From assembly GCF_002099425.1 (NCBI RefSeq), contig NW_018343964.1, positions 14,745,501-14,809,500 of the forward strand: 64,000 nucleotides of DNA, read 5' to 3'. Of the stretch, positions 46,610 through 57,059 are shown piece after piece. Both the position numbers and the translations under genes were made by a program. The notes under the pieces are model-generated. The model was not told the DNA's origin. It saw nothing but the letters and a program-made list of their open reading frames with translations, and searched no databases. The stretch comes from Phascolarctos cinereus (lineage: Eukaryota; Chordata; Mammalia; Diprotodontia; Phascolarctidae). Position 1 is the stretch's first letter, and each line of letters starts with the position of its first letter.

Positions 46610-47586
46610 CTATTTTTTTAATTAATTAATTTTAGTTTTAGTTTTCAACATTCATTTCCATAAGTTTTTAAGCTTTAAATTTTCTCTGCCTCCCCCCCCA
46701 CCCCTTCCCAAGATGGTATGCACTCTGATATAGGCTTTACGTATACATTCTTATTAAACATATTTTCACATTAGTCATGTTGTAAAGAAGAATTGGAATC
46801 AATGGAAGAAACCACAAGATAGAAGAAACACAACAAACAAAAAAAGCAAATAGTGTGCTTCCATCTGCATTCAGACTCCACAGCTCTTTCTCTGGATGTG
46901 GACAGCATTTTCCATCACGAGTCTTTTGGAGTTGTCTTAGATCCTTGCATTGCTGAGAAGAGTTAAGTCTATCAAAGTCAGTCATCGCACAATGTGGCTA
47001 TTGCTGTGTACAATGCTCTCCTGGTTCTGCTCACTTCACTCAGCATTAGTTCACATAAGTCTTCTAGGTTTTTCTCAAGTCCACTTGATCATCATTTCTT
47101 ATAGCACAATAGTATTCCATTACATTCATATACCACAACTTGTTTAGCCATTCCCCAGTTGATGGGCATCCCCTCAATTTCCAATTCTTGGCCACCACAA
47201 AAAAAGCTGCTATAAATATTTTTGTACATGTAGGTCTTTTTCTTATTTTTATGATCTCTTTGGGATACAGCCCTAGAAGTGGCATTGCTAGGTCAAAGGG
47301 TATGCACATTTTCATAGCTCTTTGGGCATAGTTGCAAATTACTCTCCAGAATGGTTGGATTGGTTCACAACTCCACCAACAATGCATTACTGTTCCAATT
47401 TTACCACATCTTCTCCAGCATTTATAATTTTCCTGTTTTGTCTCTGATAGGTGTGATGTGGTAACAAAGAGTTGTTTTGGTTTGCATTTCTCTAATCAAT
47501 AGTGATTTAGAGCATTTTTTCATATGATTATAGGTAGCTTTGATTTCTTCATCTGAAAACTGCCTATTCATATCAGTTGGGGAATG
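46610..47586 (-). mobile_element. L1, 5'-truncated, in the long L2
   Basis: Flanked by 'caagtgaaggtgtt' (46,596-46,609) and 'caagtgaaggtttt' (47,587-47,600), 13 of 14 matching. The 3' UTR is on the left, then the reverse strand of ORF2 to 'cctattcatatcagttgggg'. Confidence 0.93.
47064..47387 (-). pseudogene. L1 ORF2 C-terminal remnant
   Basis: This is a 107-codon open stretch of the L1 at 46,610-47,586. It has the typical C-terminal residues 'CTKIFIAAFFVVAKNWKLRG', 'GEWLNKLWYMNVMEYYCAIR' and a cysteine-histidine poor end. It lacks endonuclease and reverse transcriptase because the copy is 5'-truncated. The long open frame suggests a fairly recent insertion compared with the L2 around it. Confidence 0.85.
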
Positions 47587-48189
47587 CAAGTGAAGGTTTT
47601 TTGAGGAGTGGAGGAAGATGTGGGCATGTTTGTAGACAGAAGAGAAATAACAGTCGGCAGAGATTGAAGATAAGTAAGAGAGTAGGGATGATAGGGCAAT
47701 CTTCTGGAGAAGATGGGATCCGCTGGTATATTTAGGGGGATTTCCCTTGGCAAGGAAAAGGGCCACCTCTTCGTATGAGACAGAATATAAGAGGAGGTAG
47801 TGATTTAAGTCATCAGAGTCATGTGAAAGGAGGAGGGGAAAAGAGAGCTTTTAGTGAATGGCCTTAATTTTTTTTTCAGTGAAATATGATGCAAGGCTCT
47901 CAACTAAGAAGATGTAGACAGGGGGAGCCATGAGAGGTTTGAAGAGGGATGAAAAGGTTGGGGAAAATCACTGTGGTAAATGGATTAGTACATCAATTCA
48001 GGAGGTGTAAAAGGATAGTCTTGCCCTAGTGACTGCTCAGTTGAGATTATGTAACAAAGTTCATAGTGGATCCAACCAGCACAGTTTTATGATTTTCTCC
48101 AGATTCATTCAGCAGCATTGGGAGTGGGGATGAAGGCAGTGGATGGTGGGAGTAACCTGAAGCTGAAGCTTGGCAGACCATGATCAGAT

Positions 48190-48655
48190 AACCTTCATAA
48201 CCTAGCCCCTTCCTATCTTTCCAGTCTTCTCACACCTTATTCCTAGCCACTTACTCTTCACTCCAGTGACACTGGCCTGGATGTTCCATGAACAAGACAC
48301 TGCATCTCTCACCTCTGAGCATTTTCTCTGACTGTTCCCCTTTCTCAACTCTGGCTACTGACCTCCCTAGTTCCCTTTAAATCCCTACTAAAATCTCATC
48401 TTTTGCTGGAAGTCTTCCCTGATTCCCCTTAATTCTAGTGCCTTCCCTTCTTAATTATTTCCTATACATACTGTTTATCCTGTATGTAGTTTGCTTTGTT
48501 TATGTTTGTTTGCATGCTGTCTCCTCCATTAGATTGTAAATTCCTTGAGGGTAGGAACTGTCGTATAGCTCTTTTTGTACTCCCTAGACCTTAGCACAAT
48601 GCCTGGAAAATAGTAGGCGCCTAACAAATGTTAATAATTCATTGATTGATAAGGG
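48190..48655 (+). mobile_element. L2 LINE 3' region
   Basis: 'accttcataacctagcccct', 'aagtcttccctgattcccct', 'gtaaattccttgagggtagg' and 'aatagtaggcgcctaacaaa'. It starts where the long minus-strand L2 ends, so the two are inverted neighbours. Confidence 0.85.
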
Positions 48656-48791
48656 AACGAGAGACTCAAGACAATATTAGATAATATTGAGCTATCACCT
48701 CTTTTTGGTTTGGCCTGATCTCAACTCTAGTCCGCTCCCCTGATATACACCTGTCTTCTCTCTCCTGTGTCTCAAGTTCAAGGTAATTTAC

Positions 48792-49034
48792 TCAGTTGTT
48801 TCAGTTGACTCTTTGTGGCCCCTTTGGGGTTTTCTTGGCAAAGATACTGGAATGACTTGCCATTTCTTCTCCAGCTCATTTTGCAGTTGAGGAAACTGAG
48901 GCAAACAGGGTTAAATGACTTGCCCAGGATCGCACAGCTGGTAAGTGTTTCAGGCCAAATTTGAATTCAGGAAGATCTATCTTCCTGAATCCAGGCCTGG
49001 CACTCTATCCATTACACCACCTTAGCTGTCCTTT
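48792..49034 (-). repeat. Mar1-type SINE
   Basis: 'ttttcttggcaaagatactg', 'gaggaaactgaggcaaacag' and head 'ttacaccaccttagctgtcc'. Confidence 0.92.
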
Positions 49035-49254
49035 CAAGTTAATACTCTACAACTTGAAAGGAAGAACCTTCCTTAAGGCTACTGGAACATGCAAACAAAT
49101 GGAGTTCCTGGAACAAAACTCTACTCAGAATATCTATTAATATATGACTTCTCCTCAGAATATCTGATGACAGTGCCTATGACCTAATTTAGGTACAATA
49201 ATAGCATCCAAAGTCTCTGAGCCCAGATCTCAACAACTCCAGGCTACATATACA

Positions 49255-49530
49255 TAGGTCCATAGATTTTCCAACTGCAAGGGACATTAGAGGCCATCTA
49301 GCCTTTCATTTTAGAAGTAAAAGCAATAAAAGCTCCGGGAGGTTAAGCGTCTGGCCCAGGGTCACACAGATAGTGATTCAAATACACATCTCACAATTCT
49401 AAATCCAGCCCTTCTTTGTCATACTATCTCTCCAGTAAAAACACTCACGTTTAATAGATGAGGAAACTGAAGTTAAATGACTTGTCCAAGGTCAAATAGG
49501 TAGTATCAGATCCAAGAGATAATATATAAA
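49255..49530 (-). repeat. MIR/MamSINE-like elements
   Basis: 49,255-49,400: 'ccaactgcaagggacattag' and 'gcccagggtcacacagatag'. 49,450-49,510: 'tagatgaggaaactgaagtt'. A SINE tail tip lies at 49,540-49,575. Confidence 0.55.
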
Positions 49531-49591
49531 TCATTTATTTTGCAAGCCTTAAATACACTATGTAAGTGCTATCATGTGAATGTTATAGCAC

Positions 49592-49962
49592 TAATTTGGA
49601 ACTATGCCCAAAAGGCTATAAAATTGTGCATACCCCTTGACCCAGCAATAGCACTTCTAGGGCTGTATTCCAAAGAGATCATAAAAATGGGAAAAGGACC
49701 CATATGTACAAAAATATTTCTAGCAGCTCTTTTAGTGGTGACAAAGAATTGGAAATTGAGGGGATACCCATCAATTGGGGAATGGCTGAGCAAGTTGTGG
49801 TATATGAATGTAATGGAATACTACTGTGCTATAAGAAGTAATGAGCAGGCAGACTTCAGAAAAACCTGGAAAGATTTAGATGAACTGATGCTGAGTGAAG
49901 TGAGCAGAACCAGGAGAACATTGTACACAGCAACAGTAGCACTGTGTAATGACCAAATTTGA
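49592..49962 (+). pseudogene. L1 ORF2 C-terminal remnant
   Basis: About 123 codons are open from the truncation point to the normal ORF2 stop, through 'ALLGLYSKEIIKMGKGPICT', 'TKNWKLRGYPSIGEWLSKLW' and 'LSEVSRTRRTLYTATVALCN'. This is the C-terminal segment of L1 ORF2p. Upstream endonuclease and reverse transcriptase are lost by 5' truncation, so the copy cannot move by itself. Confidence 0.88.
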
Positions 49963-50325
49963 TAGACTTAGCTCTTCTCAGCAGTTCAAGGATCTAAGAC
50001 AATTGCAAAAGACTCGTGATGAAAAATGCTATCCACATCCAGAGAAAAGAACTATGGAGTCTGAATACAGTTCGAAGTACACTATTTTCTCTCTCTCTTT
50101 TTTTTTGTTTGTTTCTTTCTTATGGCTTTTCCCTTTGGTTCTAATTCTTTACAGCAAGACTAACGTGAAAATATGTTTAATAAGAATATATATGTAGAGC
50201 CTATATCAGATTGCATGCTGTCTTGGGGAGGGGGGAAGGGGAGGAGGGGGAAAAAATTTGAAACTCAAAATCTTATAAAAGTGAATGCTGAAAAGTAATA
50301 ATAAATAAATAAATATATTTTTAAA
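49592..50325 (+). mobile_element. L1, 5'-truncated, fairly young
   Basis: ORF2 C-terminus, 3' UTR ('ggatctaagacaattgcaaa', 'ctatggagtctgaatacagt', 'catgctgtcttggggagggg') and an 'aaataaataaataa' tail. The retained ORF2 part is open up to its natural stop. Confidence 0.9.
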
Positions 50326-50349
50326 TATATGTTACAGCTCTGTGTAAAT

Positions 50350-50381
50350 GTCATCATCATCATCATCATCATCATCATTAA
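50350..50381. repeat. (ATC)n microsatellite
   Basis: Ten ATC/TCA units. 50,382-50,690 is unassigned, with an AT-rich patch at 50,605-50,640. Confidence 0.95.
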
Positions 50382-50758
50382 AATTCAGGTGCCCTGATTC
50401 CAGTCCTAGTACCATATTTATGGTACCACATTGCCTCTCCTCTTTTCCAATAAGGTATAAGACATTGCCTCCAAGTGACAAACATTAATCTCTTCCTCTT
50501 GGTTAACTGTACCTGTGGAGAGCCTAAATGCTCAAGTCATAAAGTTATCACTGTCAGCTTCTTAGTAGCTTATCCTAATTGTAGGTAGAGTACCTAGGAG
50601 AAAATTTTTTTTTAATTTAATTTTTTTAATTAAAATTAAAACTTTTGTTTGATGAACTTTCATTCATTTTCAACAAATAAGTCAATCAGGAATCTGATAC
50701 AATTACAAATTCAGAAATTGAATAGCTGGACCCAAAGAGAGTCATTAACGTTCCAGTA

Positions 50759-50961
50759 CTGGGGTGGGGAACCTGTGGCCTCAAGGCCATAGGTGGCCTT
50801 CTAGGTCCTCAAGTGCAGCCTTTTGACTGAGTCCAAGTTTTATGAAACAAATCCTTTTATTAAGGGGATTTATTCTGTGAAGTTTGGATTCAGTCAAAGG
50901 GCCACACTTGACAATCTAGAGGGCCACATGTGGCCTCGAGGCCGTAGGTTCCCTGCCCTTG
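50759..50961. mobile_element. Palindromic hAT-type MITE, copy 2, with 8-bp target duplication
   Basis: Ends 'ctggggtggggaacctg' and 'gtaggttccctgcccttg' are inverted repeats. Flanks are 'ttccagta' (50,751-50,758) and 'gtccagta' (50,962-50,969), 7 of 8, the length used by hAT transposases. It contains no coding capacity. Confidence 0.9.
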
Positions 50962-51135
50962 GTCCAGTATCAGCTTGAAAGAAGACCTCCAGTGGAGTGC
51001 CCCAGGAATCCATCCTGGGCTCCATTTATGACATGCTTATCAATTTTGAAGATGACATAGAAGATGGAATGGATATTACTGGACTGGATGACAGAATCAG
51101 GATCCAAAAAGATTTTGAGAGATCAAATCTCAAGA

Positions 51136-51386
51136 GATTTTTTGTTCGTGTGTTTTTAATAGACCTGTGACTTCATCATTAAAAGGGACTACCAGTCAGG
51201 ACCTTCCTCCATTAAATAACATCAACCCCCTCTCTGCACCTTATAGTCTTAGAGAGTTGATTGAAGGACTTAGAAAATTAATTGAGGTTAGATGAGTTTC
51301 CCAAGGTCACACAGCCAGGACGAGGCAGGAGTCGGATGCCAGTCTTCTGAGGCCAGTTCTCTACCCACTGACATACTGTGCCCTGA
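51136..51386 (-). repeat. SINE of another core type, in CR1
   Basis: 'tgacttcatcattaaaaggg', 'caccttatagtcttagagag', 'ttcccaaggtcacacagcca' and 'ctctacccactgacatactg' form one element, different from Mar1 and WSINE in its 3' half. Confidence 0.6.
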
Positions 51387-51549
51387 TCTTTACCCAGAAG
51401 GACCCCTGGTCCCCTCCAGCTGCCTCTTAATAAAGTTAATAGTGATAAAGGTAAAGTCTTACACTTGAGTTCAAAAAATTGAATCCACAAGTATAGTATG
51501 GGAGAGATGTGTGTAGATAGCATTTTTTTTTCTGAAAAATACCTGGAGG

Positions 51550-51646
51550 ATAGGTTCTATCTTTCTGTATTCAAGTACAATGGCCTTTGATGACAAATCA
51601 TTAATTAGATTACAAATAAAGCTTTGTTCTTCATGTAAAAGAAAAA
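51550..51646 (+). pseudogene. Mini processed retrocopy of an mRNA 3' end, in CR1
   Basis: A 97-base insert flanked by a 16-bp duplication, 'gaaaaatacctggagg' (51,534-51,549) and 'gaaaaatagctggagg' (51,647-51,662). It contains AATAAA at 51,615-51,620, a 16-base spacer, then an A-rich tail (51,637-51,646). This is the full signature of L1-driven mRNA retroposition with extreme 5' truncation. The parent gene is not recognised. Confidence 0.75.
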
Positions 51647-52038
51647 GAAAAATAGCTGGAGGTTTAAATATGTTACAGATTCCTATGAGTCAACAGTGAA
51701 ATACAGCAACTAAAAAAAAGGAATGCCATCTTGGGTTGTCATAAGAGAGACATTGGGTCTGGGAATAAGGATCTGATAGTTCCAATGGACTCTACTCTGA
51801 TCAGACAATATCTTGCAGATTGTGTTCAGTTCCAAGTACCACATTTTAGGAAAGCATTGATAAACCTGAAAGAGTCCCAAGGAAGATGACAAGGATGGTG
51901 AAGGGCCTTGAGTTAGTGCCATATGAGGATTGATTATAGGGACTCGATCTGTCTAGCCTAGAAAAGATAAGACTTCTGGGGAAAACAGGATAGCTGTCTT
52001 CAAGTTACTGAAGGATTATAACCCAATAGGAGAATTTT

Positions 52039-54773
52039 GAGGGCACAGCCAAGATGGTGGATTAGGGGCAGCTGCCTCTCCCAATGTTACCCCTCAAACA
52101 ACTTTAAAATAACATCTCAAATAAAATTCTGGAGTGGCGAAGCCAACAGAAAGTTAGGGGTGAGATATTTTTTCTGACCTAAGAAAACTTAGGAGGGAGG
52201 CAGCAGTGGTCTGTAACACCAAGGTGAGGTCTGGTGGAAGTTGGTCTGGAGCCCACACACTTGGAGGTGGCAACAGCAACTGAAGCTGTTTTAGGGGCTC
52301 TCAGTGCAGAGACACCAATCACCTTCTGAAAGAGATCCCAGGAATAGTAGAGCCATATTCCAGAGCATCAAGATCAAAAGCAGCCAGGAAGAAACAATTC
52401 AAATATCAGGGAGACACAGTCAGGATCACACAAGATTTAGTGGCTTCCAAGTTAAAGGATCAAAGGGCTTAGAATATGATATTCCAGAAGGCAAAGGAGC
52501 TAGGATTAAAACCAAGAATCATCTACCCAGATAAACTGAGTGTAATCCTTCAGAGGAAAAAATGGATGTTTAATGAAATACAGAACTTTCAAGTATTTCT
52601 GATGAAAAGACCAGAGCTGAACAGAAAACTTAACATTCAGATGAAAGACTCAAAAGAAGCATGAAAAGGTAAACATGGAAAAGTAATCATAAGGGACTCA
52701 ATAAAGTTAAACTGTTCACATTCCTTTGTGGGAAGGTAATACATGTAGCTCCTAAAAACTTTATTAGGGCAATTAAAAGGAGCTTACAGAGACAGAAGTC
52801 ATAGGTGTAAGTTGATTATGTTGGAATGATTTCTAAAAGAATGATAGGGAGAGAAAGAGGAGCACTAGGAGAAAAGGGAAAGGAGAGGTAAAATAGGGAA
52901 ATTTTCCTCATATAAAAGAAGCATACAAAGAAGAGCTTTTACAGTGGAAGGGGAAATGGGGGGAAGGTGGCAGGCAATGCTTGAACGTTGCTGTCATCAG
53001 AATTGGTTCAAAGAAGGAAGAATTTATATGCACACTCAATTGTATATAAGAAGTATAACTTGCCCAATAGGGAAATGGGAGAAGAAGGGGATAAGAAAAA
53101 GTGGGGAAAGGGGGGATGATAAAGGGGAGAACAGATTAAAGGAGGCAGTGATTAGAAGCAAAATAGGCTTTTGAAGAGGGATGCAACAGAGAGACAAAGA
53201 CAGAGACAGAGAAAGGAAGAAACAAAAGATAATGGGATGGAGGGAAATATACAGTTAGTAATCATAACTGTGAGTGTGAATGGGATAAGCTAACCCGGGC
53301 TGGGGAACCTGTAGCTTTGAGGCCACCTGTGGACTTCTAGCTGCTCAGGCTAGTTTTATAGAACAAATTCTTTTATTAAGGGTATTTGTTCTGTGGAGTT
53401 TGGATTCAACCAAAGGGCCACACTTGAGGACCAAGAGGGCCACATGTGGCCTGCAGGCTGCAGATTCCCCACCCCTGAGATAACCCATAAAATGAAGCAG
53501 ACAACAGAATGGATTAGAAACCAAAATCCAACAATATGTTGTTTACAAGAGGCAACTTGAAACAGAAAGACTCATGCAGAGTTTAATAAATTAAAAGGTT
53601 AGACCAGAATCTGATTTGCATCAGCTGAAGTTAAAAGGTACAGGTAGCCATCATGATCTCAGACAAAGCAAAATGGAAAACAGACCTAATTAAAAGAGAT
53701 AATCGGGGAGAGTTCATTTTGCTAAAACGTGCCATAGACAATGAAGTAATATCAAACATTTTTACAGCAGGTTCCTCTGATAAAGACCTCATTTCTCAAT
53801 GTATTCTGAGTACAGAACTAAGTCAAATTTTTTTTTAAAAATCCATTCACCAATTGATAAATGGTCAAAGGATATGAGCAGGCAGTTTGGAAAAGAAGAA
53901 ATAAAAGCTATCTATAACCATATGAAAACATGTTCTAAATCTTTATTGAGAAATGCAAATTAAAACAATTCAGTACCACTTCACATCTATCAGAAGTAAC
54001 AAATGCTGGAGGGGATGAGGGAAAAATAGGTACACTAATGAACTATTGGTGGAGTAGTGAACTGGTCCAACCATTCTGGAAAATAACTTGGAACTATGCC
54101 AAAAGGGACAAAAAACTAAGTATATCCTCTGACCCAGTAATATCACTATTAGGTCTGTATCTAAAAGAGATCAAAGAAAAAGGAAAAAAACCTATATGTA
54201 CAAAAATATTTATAGTAACTCTTTTTGTAATGGCAAAGAATTGGAAATTGAGGTGATGATCATCAGTTGAGGAATGGCCAAATAAGTTGTGGCATATGAT
54301 TGTGATGGAGTACTACTGCATTACAAGAAATGATGGGGGGGAGGGGTGGTTCAGAAAAACCTAAGTGAACTCATGCAAACTGAAGTGAGAAGAACTGGGA
54401 GATGATCATGCACAGTAACATCAAGCAATGTTGCAACGGTGATCAACTGTGAAAGACTTGGCTACTCTGATCGATACAATGATCCAAGACAATTCCAAAA
54501 TACTCATGATGAAAAAATGCTATCCAACTCCAGAGAGACAACTGATGAACTCTGACTACAAATTGAAATATAATTTACTCACTTTGTTTTTCTTGCTTTT
54601 TTTGAAATATGCTGAATACGGAAATAGGTTTTGCATGATTTCACATATATAATTGATATCCTATGTCTTGCTTTCTCAGTGGGTTGGGAAAGGGGTGGGA
54701 GGGAGGGAAAAAATTTGGAACTCAAAATTCAAAGAAAAGAATGTTAATAATAATAATAATTTTTTTAAAAGGA
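52039..54773 (+). mobile_element. L1 with internal deletion, in CR1
   Basis: Order: 5' UTR start ('cacagccaagatggtggatt'), ORF1 C-terminal domain at 52,476-52,664 (LGLKPRIIYPDKLSV and FLMKRPELNRKL match the ORF1p C-terminus), a purine-rich spacer (52,690-53,250), the N-terminal endonuclease part of ORF2 (53,262 to about 53,757, split by a hAT MITE), a direct jump to the ORF2 C-terminus at about 53,775 ('cctctgataaagacctcatt'), then the 3' UTR and tail. The flanks share 'aggaga(a)ttt' (52,028 and 54,774). Reverse transcriptase is missing. Confidence 0.85.
53296..53477. mobile_element. Palindromic hAT-type MITE, copy 3, with 8-bp target duplication
   Basis: Flanked by 'agctaacc' (53,288-53,295) and 'agataacc' (53,478-53,485), 7 of 8. 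Ends 'gctggggaacctgtagc' and 'gctgcagattccccacccctg'. It sits inside the endonuclease part of the L1, which itself sits in CR1. Confidence 0.92.
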
Positions 54774-55055
54774 AGGAGATTTGTTTTTCTTGGACCCAAG
54801 AGTAGAAATAGGCATGGGATGGAAGTTGCAAAGAGGAAAATTTAGGACTGATTTCAGGAAAAACTTCCTAACAATTGGCCTTGTCCAAAAGTGTCAAGGT
54901 CTGGCTAGCCAGGTAGCATTTCCCACCCCCACTAAGCAAGTGAAGTCTTCAAGCAAAATCAGGATGACCATATGTCATAGAGTGAATTCTTTATTAAGTA
55001 TGAGTTGGACCATATAGCTCTGTGATCTCTTCCAACTAAAATTCTCTGAAACATT

Positions 55056-55405
55056 TATTGAGTACATACTTAGTGTAATGAAAAGGCATAATGCCAGGTG
55101 GGGCAGCTAGGTATCTCACCCAGCCTGGAGTCAGGAAGACTTGAGTTCAAATCCAGCCTCAGACACTGACAGTATAACCTTAGACAAGTTACTTGAGCTG
55201 TTTTTTGCTCAGTTTCATCTTCTGTATAATGGTGATAATAACAGCACCTACTTCCCAGGGTTGGTATGAAGATCAAATGAGGTAATACTTGGCATATAAT
55301 AAGGGTTATGTAAATGTTAGCTATTAATATTAGATGCTGGGAATACAAAACCAAACCAAACAAAAACAGTCTTTATGTTCAAGAAGCTTATAGTCTACTA
55401 AAAAA
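55056..55405 (-). mobile_element. L2 3' end split by a SINE
   Basis: 'acatttattgagtacatact' on the left and 'tcaagaagcttatagtctac' on the right are consecutive reverse-strand L2 parts. Confidence 0.65.
55100..55335 (+). repeat. tRNA-headed SINE with L2/MIR-type tail
   Basis: 'ggggcagctaggtatctcac', box B in 'gagttcaaatccagcc', 'ttcccagggttggtatgaag' and end 'gtaaatgttagctattaata'. Confidence 0.88.
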
Positions 55406-55407
55406 AT

Positions 55408-55560
55408 TCTACTGAACAAATATTTCATAAGTGCCTCAGACCCCAGACATTGTGCCAGGCCTTGCAAGCTAATTCCTTGAGAGCAAAGGCTGTTCGATTC
55501 TTTTCTTTGTATCTTAGTGCCTGGTACACAGTAGGCATTTCATAAATGCTTGTTGATTGT
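55408..55560. mobile_element. Two L2 3' tips, inverted
   Basis: 55,408-55,470 is reverse-strand L2 ('gacattgtgccaggccttgc'). 55,472-55,560 is plus-strand L2 ('ttccttgagagcaaaggctg', 'tacacagtaggcatttcata'). Confidence 0.6.
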
Positions 55561-56760
55561 GACTGAAAACTAAAAAGCGATAGTAAATATCACAGGGAGC
55601 TTTTTAACCATGATTTTGCCTCAGATTTTCCTCCAAACTGTTGTTAGAGACAGGGCATTAGGCAGAATAGAGCACTTGATATAAGTAGGATTTGGGTTTT
55701 TGTGTTGTGAATCTGGTAGCTGACATTTCCCAGCATGGTTTCTGGTTGTCAGTTTTTTCCCCTGGCCTCCCACATAAACCATCCCTCAACTCCAAGGTAA
55801 AGGGCTAAGATCACTTCCTGCCTTAAGGTGGAAAGTTGCAGGGATGGAAGGGAGGTGGGGGAGGGATAAAGAGAGAGGAAGAAATTAGTGTGACTTTACT
55901 TCCAATAGAAGACCAGGTAACAAGCTACCTCATCCCTCTGTCTAATCAAACTTTTGGAAATCCTCTTGGAAATATTTACTATTACTTTACAGTTTTCGAT
56001 CACAATCAACAAGCATTTAACCAAGTTGCCTTAAGAGTCAAGTCCTCACTCCATAATTAAGCTAAAGTCTTTGTTTTACCCTTATCTTTTTCAGGTTTGT
56101 CAATCAACAAGTCAATCAATGAGTTTGTTAAGCTTTAGGCAAAGGCATTGGGATCAGGAAGCTAAACTGCTTTGAGATTAAACTGGACTTTAAAGGGGGG
56201 AGGGAAGGTTAGTTGGGGGGGTAAAAACACTCTTCTCTCCCTCAGCTCCCTCCCCCCAAACTCTTCCCCTTGCTAGCCCAAATTTCCCCCATCTGACCTT
56301 ACCCCTAAGCCAAGCAATGACTGGTAGATTTCATACCTGCCCTAGAAGTGGGTTTTAGTTGTGAACGCCATTTCCCCAATCTTCAACATAAGATAACTTC
56401 AAATTGTTAAAACTTTGCCCTGGTCTGGTATGTTCCTATGGGTTACTAGGAAAATTCTTGCATTTGAACGGGTGAAGAAAGAAAATAAGGAAAAAGGGAG
56501 ATTTGCAGCAAAAGTCCAAGATGTCTCTAGAACTCTGCAGGATCAATTCCAAGTGTCAATTTTACTCTTCCCTCCCGCCACTCCCACCAAAAGCTTGAGG
56601 GTTACATGCACATCACTAGCTTTATCCTTTAGGTCCAGGGGCAACTACTGCTTAATTTGCCGCATCACCCCTTCCTCTCAAACAAGGTTCTTTTCTCTTT
56701 GCCTCTCTTTACCCCCTGCTCCTCAAGACTGAAGCACAGTCTGGCCCTGGCTCTAATTTC
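55561..56760. other. Unassigned, apparently unique DNA
   Basis: 1.2 kb free of recognised repeats, the longest such stretch near the CpG-enriched block. No convincing exon is seen. Frames at 55,836-56,060 and 56,415-56,732 have no known motif. Confidence 0.5.
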
Positions 56761-56761
56761 A

Positions 56762-56970
56762 TCAAGCAACGAGGTAGTGCAGTAGACAGTGCTGGTCTGG
56801 AGTCTGAAACACTCCTCCCCCTGAGTTCAAATCTAATATTAGACACTAGCTGTGTGTGACCCTAGGCCTCAGTTCCTTATCTGTAAAATGATCTGGAGAA
56901 GGAATGGTAAGCCACTCCTGTCTCTTTGCCAAGAGTCAGACAAGACTGAAACTACTGAACAACCACAAAT
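56762..56970 (+). repeat. Mar1-type SINE, diverged
   Basis: 'gaggtagtgcagtagacagt', 'gagttcaaatctaatattag', 'atctggagaaggaatggtaa' and end 'actactgaacaaccac'. Confidence 0.85.
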
Positions 56971-57059
56971 TTCATACTGTACCCGCACACTACTTCAACA
57001 CTTGCGTGCACGTACAGACACACACCCTAACTTCCTTCTCTGCTTCAACCTCCTCGATC

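Larger units (their letters stand above)
44790..48185 (-). mobile_element. Long L2 LINE holding three later insertions
   Basis: On the minus strand ORF2 runs from about 48,185 to the 3' region at 44,790. The part coding for the 'DDLISSRGF' stretch is at about 45,665-45,710. Removing the nested L2 (45,720-46,025), SINE (46,261-46,419) and L1 (46,610-47,586) leaves about 2 kb of continuous L2, one of the longer L2 copies here. Confidence 0.82.
50695..55055 (+). mobile_element. CR1/L3 LINE with five later insertions
   Basis: The CR1 parts in order are 50,695-50,758 ('aatagctggacccaaagaga'), 50,970-51,130 ('ctccagtggagtgccccagg', coding for SGVPQ), 51,390-51,533, 51,663-52,038 ('ggtgaagggccttgagttag') and 54,775-55,055 ('aggaaaaacttcctaacaat', 3' end 'aattctctgaaac'). 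The inserts are a hAT MITE, a SINE, a mini-retrocopy and an internally deleted L1 that carries another hAT MITE. Confidence 0.85.
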
